From Apiotrichum sp. Y4204 (taxonomy: Eukaryota > Basidiomycota > Tremellomycetes > Trichosporonales > Trichosporonaceae), in NCBI GenBank assembly GCA_025531455.1, contig JAMYHL010000028.1, forward strand, positions 124,001 through 188,000: DNA of 64,000 nt, given 5' to 3'. The translations under genes and the position numbers were made by a program. Position 1 is the stretch's first letter; the number at the start of each line of letters is the position of its first letter. The notes under the pieces are model-generated. The model saw only the letters and a list, made by a program, of their open reading frames with translations. It did not search any database and was not told the origin of the DNA. Positions 46,365 through 57,312 of the stretch are shown here, one piece after another.

Positions 46365-47435
46365 ACGGCAGGCACGCGCGTCTGGCGCGTCTAATCGTGA
46401 TGCGCGCGGTGTGCGTGGAATGAGCCGATAGGAGGTACCAGCGCAGGGGCGCTGTGGAGCGTGATTCGCGTCCGACACGGGGACGGCTGCGCGCTCGCGA
46501 TGCGCGATAGACTACTATTACACACTACATTGTTGATGCCTATACCCTATTCTGTAGCGTACGGATGCCGCTGGTGACCATGCATGCTGTGATTCTGATG
46601 AGGCGGCTGAGTTCTGACGCTGGCAATATATCGACAGGGAGTCGTTTGCTCTCGATGAGCAGCCACACTACCGGCTCCTTTGGACACCATTCCGACGAGT
46701 CATGCGCATACAGCCGAGTCAAGCTCCGACGCTCAATACCTCGCTAGCTCACTAACGGATTGACAGGATGGACTAGTCTAACCGCGAGCCGCTAGCACAC
46801 ACGCTGCGAGATCCGGCGTCACGCCCCCCGTTCGGCCGCCACCACAAATACACAGCGGTATGAAACTAGTACATGACAGAAGACGGAGTACAGCGGTATG
46901 GTACGGGTAAGGGGTATATTATCGTATTTCGTATCGTGTTCGTAGCAAGACGTGTGTACAGGACGGTCAGAAACCGGCGGTGTGGACACATGGTGATGAC
47001 TAGGCGATAGGAGTATGGCGAGTGGCGGATGGCGGAGTGGGATGGAATGGGATGGGATGGGGTGGGTTGGCGTCGCGATCGGGGGATCATGGAATCATGC
47101 TCGGCATGCTCGGAGAGCTCGGGAGCGCTAGCGGATGCACAGGGGATAGGCAGAGGTGATGGATGGTGTCTCGGGGACGCGTGAGAAGGATGGGGATGGT
47201 GATTGTCCAAAGGAAACCAAAGTCGGCGTGCGTACCATCGTGTCGCCCGTGTATCGTCTCGCATATCGTCACAGCCAGCGTCGCGCGCGCGCATCGCAAT
47301 CAATCTCCGCGTCATACCACTAGACAATCAAGTGATGTCCGCGTGATGCAAATGCTAATGCTGTTCATGAGCATGAGCCGCTCGTATGAGAGATAGGCCA
47401 TGGCGCAGCCAGAAAAAACAACACTCACTCTCACG
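46365..47435. other. Convergent intergenic region, 1.1 kb
   Basis: Between the 5-phosphatase stop and the stop of the degron-motif gene. A short GGGATG-type run (ggaatgggatgggatggggtggg, 47045-47070) is the only repeat seen. No gene recognised. Confidence 0.5.
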
Positions 47436-48248
47436 CTACCTCCGGGCAGCCTGGTCGCGGAACCCCTGGGGCTCGGCGCCGCTCGCCTCGTACGCGACGC
47501 TCACGTCGGCAAGCGGCTGGACCTCGAAGCGCGGCTTGGTCTTTGAGACAAGTTTGGCCGGTTTCGACGGCGATTGGTCAATGGCAGCGAGAGCAGTGCG
47601 GGATTTTGAGCGCGTGCGCGAGGCCGGCGAGTCTGGAGCCGCATTCTCCTTGTCAACAGGGGACGATGCGCGGTCTCTCTTCCGCGAGGGTTCCACTGGG
47701 TCGACAAAGATGTCGAATGCGCGGCCGCTTGATGGGCCAGAGGCTGAGGAACGAAGGCCGAGGGGCCGCTGCGAAGTCGAAGTCGGGCGGGATGTAGACG
47801 CCGACAGGGTACCGAGCGGGCGGCGCCGTGCCGTTTCCTTGCTTTCCAGCTTGCTTTCCGACTTGGGATGCGGCTTCTTCTCACTCGGCTCGTCGACAAA
47901 GATCTTCATCTTGGCGGGTTTGGCAACACTGGCACCACTGGCCCCGCTGCCTGCGGGCTTGGAAGGTTTGAGCACTGGACCGGTGGAGATATTCTGGGGC
48001 TTGGCGGAGAGAGCGGGGCGGGCGGAGTTTGCGCCGAGTAGGAGGGACTTCTTCGCTGCGGATGATGCGGGCTGGGATGCTCGGGGTGGGATGCTCGCGA
48101 GCGCCTTGCGCGCCGGGCGCTTGGTGGGTGAGGCGGGTTTAGAGCCGGAGAGGGACGAGTTGGAGCTGGACGCCGAGGTGCGGCGGCACGGCTGCGGCGA
48201 GTCGGCGTATATCTCAAAGATGGCGCCCTTCTTCTTCGTGACTGGCAT
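47436..48248 (-). CDS. Disordered protein with KEN box, D-box-like and ABBA-like motifs
   Basis: Intronless, 270 aa, no globular domain; rich in Ser, Pro, Ala, Lys and Arg. Short linear motifs stand out. Three ABBA-like sites ([F]x[I][FY]x[D]): FEIYAD at 11-16, MKIFVD at 114-119 (Met at the first position) and FDIFVD at 178-183. A KEN box at 200-202 in KENAAP. D-box-like RTALAAIDQ at 217-225, RKALASIPP at 47-55 and RRPL at 142-145. These motifs bind Cdc20/Cdh1 of the APC/C, so the protein may be a cell-cycle-regulated APC/C substrate or inhibitor. No named family recognised. The ATG at 48248 (MPVTKKKGAI) is chosen because an upstream in-frame ATG at 48392 adds only a low-quality extension. 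Confidence 0.75.
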   Translation of the reverse strand: MPVTKKKGAIFEIYADSPQPCRRTSASSSNSSLSGSKPASPTKRPARKALASIPPRASQPASSAAKKSLLLGANSARPALSAKPQNISTGPVLKPSKPAGSGASGASVAKPAKMKIFVDEPSEKKPHPKSESKLESKETARRRPLGTLSASTSRPTSTSQRPLGLRSSASGPSSGRAFDIFVDPVEPSRKRDRASSPVDKENAAPDSPASRTRSKSRTALAAIDQSPSKPAKLVSKTKPRFEVQPLADVSVAYEASGAEPQGFRDQAARR

Positions 48249-48784
48249 CGGGGCGTGAAGACGTGTGGAGCAGAGAGATAAGAGTAGGGGAATGTTTGTG
48301 TGTTGTGTGTATGGAGTGTTGGATAGATGTTTGTTTGGAAGTCGGCGTGTCTGGATAGATATAGGTGTGGATGCGGTTGTCGCGACCGTCAAGGTGCGGC
48401 GTATGGCTAGGGGATGGTTGGGGATAGGGAACTCGTGCGAGGGATCTCGGATGGGAGAGGGGGAGAATGGGCGATGGAAGATGATATCCGGTGGTTCTTG
48501 TTGTTTGTTATCTTTGTGCTTTGTTCTTGTTCTTCTGCATGCTCCTTTTTCGTCTTGTGCTCATCTTTGGATCTCCTTCGTCCTCCGTCCTTCGTCGTCG
48601 TCGTCCTCGTCTCTCGCGCCAAACATTCCTCTCCCTCTCTCCCTCTCTCTTCCAACACTGGGGCCTGCGCGGGATCAAAAAAAAGTCGTTTGCACAAAAC
48701 AAACATCCACAATCATCCCCCATCCCCCCCTCCCCGAAAATCAAGCCTCCAAAAAGCAGCCGCGTCCTATCGGATGGTATTTAT

Positions 48785-48802
48785 CACGTGACACACCACG
48801 TG
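48785..48802. promoter_or_regulatory. Two CACGTG E-boxes 12 bp apart
   Basis: TCACGTGA at 48784-48791 and CACGTG at 48797-48802. Both are palindromic bHLH-type sites (Cbf1/Pho4/SREBP-like factors). Start-to-start spacing is 12 bp, about one helical turn. Confidence 0.6.
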
Positions 48803-49124
48803 GAGTGACGTACAGAGTGATCTGCAGAAGTGAAACAGGGAGGAATGGGGGTCATGGTCGATGAAGATCTGAGGGGATGCATAGATGTATGTACATGTAT
48901 ATGCAGGTATGCATGACCGAGGGGGCTAACGATCTAACGAGAATATTAGGGAGCTCGATATCGCTCGCGGCAGGAGGGGAGATTCGGGCGAATGTAACAA
49001 GCAACATAATCGCACAGAATGTATGCCACTGCGGACCAGCACTCGTCCGGACCCGGGATGGCATTATGCCGTCAAATACCGTCGGCACGCCGGACCGGAC
49101 GAAGCCGAGCCCACCAGCGCGGGG

Positions 49125-49131
49125 TATATAG
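49125..49131 (+). promoter_or_regulatory. TATA box of the SDR gene
   Basis: TATATAG 66-72 bp before the ATG. Confidence 0.6.
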
Positions 49132-49196
49132 CCGCCATGGTCAACTCTCACGACCTCTACATCTGACAGTCTCTACTCCTCCAACACATATCCACG

Positions 49197-50163
49197 ATGG
49201 CCACATCCCGCGTAATGCTAATCACCGGCGCGTCGGCCGGCATCGGGCGCGCGACCGCCATCGGGCTCTCGAAGGCGTTCCCCTCGCCATCGCACCCCGA
49301 GCCGCTGGTACTCGCGCTCGTCGGTCGGCGGAAGGAGGAGCTCGAGAAGACGGCAGAGCTCTGCGCCGAGGGAACTACGACTGAGATTTTCGCCGCGGAC
49401 GTGAGCTCGGATGCGGATGTCGCGGGCGTCTTTGGCGCGATCAAGGATAAGTATGGCCGTCTGGATCTTTTGTTTAACGTGAGAACTTGGGACGATGGTG
49501 GTGCTGATTACAGAACGCCGGCGTCAACCTCCTCAAGGGGAAGGGACTCGAGGACCAGGACATGGACGTGTTCCGCAAGATGATGGATATCAACGTCATG
49601 GGAGCCGTGCTGGTGCGTATACAACATGGGTACAGGAGCAAGGATGGTAGCGCTTCCTGCTTCTTTCTCTCTGCTAATTTATCCTCGCATCCCCTATCTC
49701 CCTCCTTCCTGGCTGACAGCAGTGCACGCGCGAAGCCATCCGGATCATGAAAGATCAGACCCCACAAGGCGGGCGTATCATCAACAACGGCTCGATCTCC
49801 GCATGGGCCCCGCGCCCAGACAGCACCGCTTACACGGTCAGCAAGCACGCCATCCTGGGTTTGACGCGGTGCACGTCGCTCGACGGCCGCAAATACAACA
49901 TCCTCGCGACCGAGCTGGATATCGGCAACGCGAGCACGGACCTCGCGAGCGCGCAGGCAAAGGGGACGGCGCAGGCGGACGGGAGCGTCAAGGTCGAGCC
50001 GATGATGAATGTGGATAATGTTGCGCGCAGCGTCGCGTTCATTGCGGGCTTGCCCAAGGACGCGGACGTGCTCCAGTTTACGGTCATGTGAGTGATTGAC
50101 ATGGGTGGCTAGGGTAGAGCTGACGACAGGGCGCCGGGCATGCCGTTTGTGGGTCGTGGCTAG
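49197..50163 (+). CDS. Short-chain dehydrogenase/reductase (SDR)
   Basis: Classical SDR, NAD(P)-dependent oxidoreductase of unknown substrate. Four exons (49197-49478, 49514-49612, 49723-50087, 50130-50163) give 259 aa. Cofactor motif TGASAGIG at residues 10-17 with RR at 43-44 after the second strand, suggesting NADP preference; DV near residue 65; NAGVN; catalytic Ser in NNGSISAWA and YTVSK. The C-terminus lacks the usual PG-x-x-x-T loop form ([15 protein letters not shown] instead). Preceded by a TATA box at close range and convergent with an unrelated membrane-protein gene. Confidence 0.88.
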
Positions 50164-50450
50164 GCAGCCGGAGCTGCTCAGCTGGAGATGGATATGCAGC
50201 TGGAAATGGAGGACCCCGTTGTCAAGGATGTATTGCGTTCTCATCTCAACGAGTCCCGTCAGCGACCAGGAGAGTGCGAATGTTGTCGCTACTTCCAATG
50301 ATAACTGTGAAACACTTCCGCAAAGTTCTTGTCCGTTCGTGCAACCGGCACGCTTGCATCTCACCCCAAAGCTCATCATACAGGTTTACCAGAAGGGAAC
50401 CCGCGCGACGGCCGATAATGAAGATTATGGAGCGGAAGTCAATTAAAGCA

Positions 50451-51474
50451 CTACGCCTGCTCCTGCTCCTCGGGCTTGACAAGGGGAGCAGATACTGCAG
50501 ACACGCCTCTTCTGTCGCGGCACGTACCGCAAGCGTCGCACGAACAGTTACAGAACGTGGAGAGGGCGGTGAGGACACTGATGTGGGCAACGCGGCGACG
50601 GTAGGTACGGTACGTGCCGTATGCCATGGTGAGCATGGCGATGAGTTCAGGAGTTGCGTGCACGACGTAGTAAGCCTTTGTATGCCTGCCGCCGGTGGTG
50701 ATAACCGCTCCATAGATTGCTGCCATCATAAACCACGGGAGAGTGAGCATGTTCCAGAAACCAAGTTCGCCGTTCGTGAGCTGTTTCGTCGCGTGGAAGC
50801 GGAGACACAAGGGCAGCGCTGTGAAGAGGAGGACCGCGAGGCCCGCAACTCCCGTGAGAGACGCGGCGCGGTGAAGCTTGTACGGAATGGCAGCCCGGTC
50901 GAGCCTGCCTTCAAACAGATACTGGCTTGCGATGATGGGCGATGCGATCTCGAGACAGGTCGCGACTGCCAGGCAGAGGAGCCCCAGCAGCGAAAAGATG
51001 CTGATGCCCATCTGCCTGATGGCCTTGTTCAGGTCGGTGGTCGCCTTCACGTCGAGGGACATGACGAGAAAGTCGGTGAAGTTGCGGGTGGCCTTGCCGA
51101 CCAGAGCCCAGAACCCGAGCTGGACCATCAGAGCATGCAGGACTGGGAGGTGAGTGGCAGTGGTAACAGTGCGTGTTGATACAGCAAAAAGACGCACAGA
51201 TTAGTTCTGCATTCTGTGCTGCAAAGCTGGCAACCATGAGTCGAAAGATGAAACCGAAAATCCGGAACGCGCCGACAATGTTCCAAGATCCAAAGAAGAT
51301 CCACTGTGAAGGTTAACTACCCCCGCGCGAGTTATTTCAGCGTACGAAGACGAGAAAAACAATGCTCGGCGTGCGGTCTTCGGCAGTCGGGATGCCGCCG
51401 ACGTAGTGCTGTGATGCAAAGAACGCCATCTTGTCAATGGCACTCATGGTGTTGTTGCCCTCCAGAGTCGACAT
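50451..51474 (-). CDS. Multi-pass membrane protein of unknown function
   Basis: 308 aa from three exons (51346-51474, 51198-51303, 50451-51142). About six or seven membrane helices: WIFFGSWNIVGAFRIFGFIF, LHALMVQLGFWALVG, ISIFSLLGLLCLAVATCLEI, LTGVAGLAVLLFTALPLCL, LTLPWFMMAAIYGAVIT and PELIAMLTMAYGTY. A cysteine cluster (CNCSCDACGTC) lies in the hydrophilic C-tail. The layout resembles fungal seven-helix DUF families, but no family can be named with confidence. Exon 1 encodes a soluble 40-residue start (MSTLEGNNTMSAIDKMAFFA). Confidence 0.8.
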
Positions 51475-53114
51475 GGTGGGGGTATGGGCTCGTCGGAATA
51501 TTGAGGATGTTGACAGATAAAAGAGAGCGGGATGTGGGGAGGGTCGGGCGGGGTATCGCCACCACTATATATTCTTTGTTGTTGTCAAAGCAACACCAAA
51601 TCGAGAACAGGCCAACCGAGAACCGCAATGATGTATCGCTTTAAGATAAGTCACGACGCTCGACCCCGCACGCAAAGGAGAGCACGTGTCTGCAACAGTT
51701 TAACAAGAACAATACTTAGGACACGAACGCAACATTCTCGAATTCTTCCAAATAGGGTTGTCTGCAGCTCCGCGGCTCCTACTGTTAACTGACAGAAGCG
51801 GGATGTAGGATTAGAGAAGACTTGAAGTCTGTTACTCTGTCGGGTGAGATCGTGATTAGCTGCGCGCGTGAGCAGGGTACAGTACCGCTCTTCCGTTTTT
51901 CCCACCCCGCGCCTCTCCGGCTCGCATTCCACGTTCCACAGCTTCCCCACTCGCAAATGACGCATATCACAATCCTGTGGCGAAGAGCCATGTTATGCTA
52001 CTTTGGCATAAAGCACAAGCCTCCTGTGTCTCTATCCCTTTATTGCGGGTTGGCGTGCGCGGCGAATCACACAGCACGGAATACACCTCACACAGCCACC
52101 ACATCACAAAGCGCCAAGATTGGTCTCAACGCCGACAACGGTGTTGAAGAATTTCAGAGGCGTGGGTTGTAATACGGTGGTCCAAGCGTGCAAGGCGCGG
52201 CACGCTTTGGCACAACAACGGGTTGTTGACCGTGAGAACGAGAGATTGAAGGAAACGAGAAGGGAAAACTGCACCGAATCCAAGTCGGCGCCAAAGCGAA
52301 ATAGGAAGAATTCCTGGGAATTAACTAGCTTTCCGACATCCCCCATATACCAGTGCGAAGGCATGGCAAGTTTGAGCTAGGGCTCGCAGCCGATACCACA
52401 GGGAAGAAGGGCCGAAGTCAGTGACGATCGGATATCTTGTGACGGCCCTGTTGTGGATAACTCGCTCGGCTGGGCAAGGCAAGTATGTTTCTTGCGGCGC
52501 TGAGCTAACCTGAAAGCATGTCATGAGGTCAGACAGAGGGAATCAGAAGACTCGAGAATCTCGGAGAACGCGATGACATTCCAACCAGGGTTCCCCCATG
52601 AAGACCCCCAATCGCCTGACGACACGGCGGCTGCGCATTGATTGGCGTAGAGACCCGGGGACCCGAGAGCCCAGAGAGAAATAGCGGACCGCCGACTCGA
52701 GCAATCTTTGGTATGAAAAGACTATAGGAGATTATTGCGAGTCCGATTGTAGTCACTTTGCAGCTATTTCGCCCCTTTGACTTAACGCCCAGTGAGAGGG
52801 TGAAAAAGGTTGTGTACTTGGGTCAGGGGCGCGCTGTGTGATACTCGCGCGTGTGGGGGTGAGTATCAAAAAAGCTGTTAAAGGTAAAGGCAGTCGCGTT
52901 CCCTCCACCTGGTGTCACCGCTCTTCCCCTCATCTCTCAAGGAGCTCTTCGTGCAACACCACTGCTCAGTGCACCATGTACCTCATGCACATCCCATACG
53001 GTACGCGGACACAAGCTCGTCAGTGCTTCTGAGTGTGAGTATGACCGAGCCCCCAGCCTCGCTCTTCCCGCACCGACGCCGCCGCAGCGCGGCCCCTGCC
53101 CCTCGAGCACCGAA
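51475..53114. other. Intergenic region, 1.6 kb
   Basis: From the membrane-protein start to the tRNA. Apart from the TATA-like element nothing was recognised; frames on both strands are short and lack domains. Confidence 0.5.
51556..51562 (-). promoter_or_regulatory. TATA-like element of the membrane-protein gene
   Basis: ATATATA on the minus strand, 82-88 bp before the ATG at 51474. Confidence 0.5.
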
Positions 53115-53197
53115 GCCTCGTTATATCAGTCGGTAGATAGTTTGACTCTTACTACTAAGATATCAAAATGTCATGGGTTCGAGCCCCATACGAGGCT
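53115..53197 (+). tRNA. tRNA-Lys (anticodon CTT) with 10-nt intron
   Basis: Full cloverleaf by hand: acceptor GCCTCGT/ACGAGGC; D-stem TATC/GATA around AGTCGGTA; anticodon stem TTTGA/TCAAA; loop C-T-CTT-A then intron CTACTAAGAT (53152-53161) after position 37; T-stem ATGGG/CCCAT around TTCGAGC, which also gives the internal box B (GGTTCGAGC). Discriminator base T. The D-stem is A/T-rich compared with the usual GCTC/GAGC, so pseudogene status is possible but all stems pair. It ends 33 bp from the stop of the neighbouring cytochrome b2 gene on the other strand. Confidence 0.8.
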
Positions 53198-53230
53198 GAC
53201 GCGCAGGGCGATGACCTGGCCTGTCCTTTT

Positions 53231-55049
53231 TCAAGGTCGGCTTCTTGAGCCGGGGAGAAAGTGCTCCTGCGGGCCGTAGGCGACCGCGTCGATGACCTGC
53301 GAGTCGAGTGCCCGCGTGTTGAGCTGAGCGAGTTAGCGACGTCAGGCTACCACTTGGCGACTCACGAGATGCGGTCCCAGCTCGCTCAGCTTTGTCACGC
53401 CGAGGAGGCGCATCGTCGTCTCAACCTCGTCCTTCATGATCTCGATGGCGTGGTGCACGCCCTCCGTGCCGTACGTGAGCGCGTAGAGGAACGGGCGGCC
53501 CATACCGACGCCGCGGGCGCCGAGACACAATGCCTTGACGACATCGGTGCCGCGCCGGATCCCGCCGTCGACGTACACCTCGCATTTTTCAAACACGTCC
53601 GGGCGGAGGCGGCGCAGCTCGAGGAGCGTGTACAGTGCCGGCGGGGACGTGTCGAGTGCCCGCCCGCCGTGGTTTGAAAGGTAGATTGCATCCACGCCGA
53701 TTTCCGCACAGCGCACTGCGTCCTCGACGCATTGGATCCCCTTCACCCCAATAGGGAGCGGCGTGTGTTTCCGCAGCCAGGCGACATCGTCCCAGCTAAG
53801 TTTGGGGTCGATGAAGCCGGCCGACGTGCGCGCGAGGCCCGCGCCCTTCTTGTCGCTGCCCATTTTCCCTCCGGTAATTCCACTCGAGAGGGCCACGGAC
53901 GCACGGTTTCGCTCGTCCGCCTCGCGTTTCCCCATCGCGGCCGTGTCGGCGGTCACGAACACGGCCTTCATCCCAGCGTCATTTACGCGCCGCAAAAGTG
54001 CCTCGCTGTTCGCCCGGTTCTTGTCTACATACAGCTGCATGAACTGTACCTGTTTATCGGCGCGTCCTCCGACGATCGCCTCGAGTGGAGCCGACGATGC
54101 GGTGGAGACCTGTCGTTAGCGGAATAGTGCCGCAACTTACCATTTGGACAACGCCATGTGCGGCCGCTGCGTCCGCGAGGCCTGGTTCTCCCGCCGCATG
54201 CGCCATCTTGCTCATCCCGGTCGGGCAAATGAGGAACGGCACGGCCGTCGGCTGGCCAAGCATTGTTGTGCTCGTGTCCACCTTTTCGACGTTGACGAGC
54301 ACGCGCGGGCGGAAGAGCACCCAGTTCCACGCACGGCGATTGAGGTCGAGGGCTGTCGTGAGAAACTCGGTCACGACTCTCGCTCCCAATACCCACTGTA
54401 CAGATCCGTCCCGCCCGCAGAGATATAAGCCCACGCCTTGGAACTCAGCACCCGGCGGGCCGCTTCGTCCAGATCGGGCAATCCGATGATTTCCTCGAGG
54501 GGGATCTGTCTTTCGCCGCTTTCCTCCACGACCACGGGAGAGACGCGCACAGGAGGCGGGAGCGTCGCAGGGTCAACCTCGCCGACGTACGCGCTCGGAT
54601 CGAGGCGATCCTCAATGATCCCCGGACTGTGGAGCGGCGCAAAGAGCGCCGTCGCGTCGTGTCCTGCCGCCTGGTGGATTGGACCGGGTCCGCCCGGGTG
54701 AATTGCGGCAAACTGGCGTGAGAGGTGAATGGCGGGCGACGTACGGATGTGAGGTCGTACACCTTGCCCTCGAGGACGACCCAGCAGTCGGACGGCGTGT
54801 TGTGCCGCTGTACCTCCGCATACGGGATAAGGCCTTTGAGAGATTTAGAGGCTGGCTTGGATCCCCGCGCGTCGAGGCGGATCTCCTCTCGCACGGCGTA
54901 TGCGTACCCAGCATATCCCGTAACCACCTGCCATCAGTTTTGTCTATCAGTTAGCTCACCGTGCCGGCCAAGACGCCCATCGCTCTCCGAGAGACGCGCG
55001 GCGCCGAGCGTGCCAGATGATGAGCAAAACGGAAACTTGATCGCGACAT
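53231..55049 (-). CDS. CYB2: Flavocytochrome b2, L-lactate:cytochrome c oxidoreductase (paralog 1)
   Basis: Oxidises L-lactate (or a related 2-hydroxyacid) and passes electrons via heme to cytochrome c in the mitochondrial intermembrane space. The start at 55049 gives an Arg-rich presequence (MSRSSFRFAHHLARSAPRVS) and a hydrophobic sorting segment (MGVLAGTVVTGYAGYAYA). The cytochrome b5 domain has YAEVQRHNTPSDCWVVLEG, heme ligand HPGG and second His in PLHSPG. The FMN domain has YISAGGTD, QLYVDKNR, VFVTADTAAMGKREAD, DPKLSWDDVAWLR, PIGVKGIQ, catalytic IYLSNHGGRALD, VYVDGGIRRGTD and GARGVGMGRPFLYA. The last exon, after an intron at GPHL, reads LNTRALDSQVIDAVAY and ends GSRSRP. Divergent from a second copy. 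Confidence 0.92.
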
Positions 55050-55522
55050 GAGAAGAGGTGAGTGAGTGGGCAGAGCGGGCAGAACTGGTCTCTGTGTCTC
55101 CCATATATCATCTGCACATTGTTGTCGTCTTGGTATTCCCGGGACAACAATACGCCGAGGTCCGTGAAGTGAGAAAGCCGACGCCGGCCCGCGAGATGCC
55201 GATTCCCGCCCACCACCTAGAGCGGCCAACTGGTGTTTAGGACGACACATTGACACTATCGAGTAAGCTATGCATCCCACCGAGCTCCATGCATGCAAAC
55301 TCCCCGAACTCAGCCGGAGTATAGAATCGCGTGTCACATGGAGAGGATCGCAGGCAGGCGTCTATGGTGACCATTCCATTGTTGCCCTGGTGGAGAACCC
55401 AAACTCCACCGGGATCCGGTCCGGTCCTCCGGTAGGGAACCACACAACCTCTCAGTCGAAAGTCACCCAGTCAAAAGTCCTCCCAAAGTCATCCCCCTCT
55501 CTCTTCTCTCCATCCTTCCACA
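55050..55522. promoter_or_regulatory. Shared promoter of the two flavocytochrome b2 genes
   Basis: 473 bp between the two ATGs. TATA-like GATATATGG on the minus strand near 55102-55109 for paralog 1, TATAGAA near 55320 for paralog 2, and a CCGG/CGG-rich stretch at about 55410-55434 (ccgggatccggtccggtcct) that could bind a Zn2Cys6 factor. Site identities are inferred. Confidence 0.55.
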
Positions 55523-57312
55523 ATGTTTCGCTCCACTAGATTTGTCCACGGCGCGACCCGTGCAGCACGGAGCTTCTCGAGCGCCGCACGACGCGACTGG
55601 CGCCGCGCGGGGGTCACGGCCGGTCTGGCAGGCGTGGGCGTGGTGGGTCGCGTTTCCTGATCGGAGCTGACACCACAGGCTGTGGCAGGATACGCCCTCA
55701 TGCCCCGGTTAGATCTTGACGCGCCGATAAAGGGAGCTACAAGGGTCATGAAGAACTCGGGAATGATCTCCTTTGCGGAGGTTCAGCGACACAACACGGC
55801 GACAGACTGCTGGGTGGTCATTGACGGACGGGTGTACGACGTGTCGGATTTTATCGAGCTGCATCCCGGCGGCGCCGAGGTGATCGTTGCAAATGCGGGG
55901 AAAGACGTGACGCGGATATTCAAGCCGCTGCATCCGGGAGATGCGCTCGCCTCTCTCGACGAATCTAAGCATCTGGGACCTGTCGACCCCGACACGTTGC
56001 CGGAGGAGGAGGCCCCGAGCGAGGAAGATCTCCGGATTGCCCAGGCGCGCGCCTTACTCCCTCCCGCGGAAAGCATGCTTCTTGTCTCGGACTTTGAGGC
56101 CTGGGCAGAGAAGGTCCTCAGCGCAATGGGGTGGAACTACTACGCGTCCGCGGCCGACTCGGAGGCGACGATGGAAAACAATGCCGCCGCGTTTAAACAG
56201 TACTTCTTCCGGCCCCGCGTGCTCCGCGATATCACCACGGGCGATATTGCGACAAGTGCGGTGGGCACCCCTATGGACATGCCCGTCTTCATTGCTCCAG
56301 CGGCTATGGCCAAACTCGGCCATCCGGATGGAGAGATCAACTTGACCCGCGGAGCTGGGACGGCTGGCATCGTGCAAGGTGTGAGTTGACTCGCTATGCA
56401 GGGTTTGCTAATAATAGATCTCAATCAACGCGTCGTGTTCCCTCGACGAGATTCTTGCTGCGCGACAGCCGGGGCAGCCGGTCTGGTTCCAGATCTACCT
56501 GAACCGGGACCGGGAAGTATCCAAGGCACTCCTCGAGAAAGTGACGGCAGCAGGCGCCGCAGCAGTCATCTTCACTGTCGACGTAGCGTGGCAGAGCAAG
56601 CGGACACGCGACCGGAGAGGCAAGACAACAGTCGCTGCTCCAATCAAGGAGTCTGGGGCTGGAGGGGGAAGTGGGCGCGGGACGTCCGGGGCGCAAGGCG
56701 CCGGCGTGAGCCAGGCCATCTCGGGATACCAGGACCCACATCTCGTATGGGAGGATATCGACTTCATTCGGGTGAGCCCGGCTTGTTGAAGCGGACTGAC
56801 GGCAGAAACACAGCAACCTCCCGATAATCGTCAAGGGCATCCAGAGCGTGGAGGACGTCGCTCTTTGCGCGGACCGGGGCGTGGACGGTGTGATTCTCTC
56901 AAACCACGGCGGGAGGGCATGCGACTACGCACCCGCGCCCATCGACCTGCTGTACGAGCTGCGCGCTCTGCGGTCCGACCTCTTTGACAAGGTCGACGTG
57001 ATGATTGACGGTGGGGTGCGAAGCGGGGCAGATGTTGTCAAGGCGCTCGCACTCGGCGCCAAGGCTGTCGGCATGGGACGGCCGTTCTTGTACGCCAACT
57101 CGACGCATGGGCAGCACGGCGTCGAGCGCCTGTGTGAAAGTGAGTCAAGGGTTGGATGCCGCTGACGACAAGTCCTACATGAGGAAATCACGAATACGAT
57201 GCGGAACTGTGGTGTATCGCGTGTCAGTCAGCTCAAGCCCGAGATGGTCGGACCCAGAGGCCCGTGGATCGGTATGAACCGCCCGCCGTGGCTGTCGCCC
57301 GATGGGAGGTAG
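55523..57312 (+). CDS. CYB2: Flavocytochrome b2, L-lactate/2-hydroxyacid dehydrogenase (paralog 2)
   Basis: Same enzyme class and layout as its divergent neighbour. Presequence MFRSTRFVHGATRAARSFSS with a Gly/Ala/Val segment spliced to AVAGYAL. Cytochrome b5 domain: FAEVQRHNTATDCWVVIDG, DFIELHPGGAEV and PLHPGDALASL. FMN domain: MGWNYYASAADSEATMENN, DMPVFIAPAAMAKLGHPDGE, PVWFQIYLNRDRE, AVIFTVDVAWQSKRTRD, DPHLVWEDIDFIR, LPIIVKGIQSVED, catalytic VILSNHGGRACD, DGGVRSGADVV and GAKAVGMGRPFLYA. The hinge loop between the flavin strands is Gly/Ser-rich and unlike paralog 1. The C-tail after QLKPEMV (PWIGMNRPPWLSPDGR) is unusual and lacks the NTRDVD-type end. Five or more introns. Confidence 0.9.

Larger units (their letters stand above)
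48249..49196. promoter_or_regulatory. Divergent intergenic region with paired E-boxes
   Basis: Lies between the degron-motif gene (minus) and the SDR gene (plus). Contains CT-rich leader-like DNA at 48560-48660, two CACGTG sites and a TATA box for the SDR gene. Confidence 0.55.
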
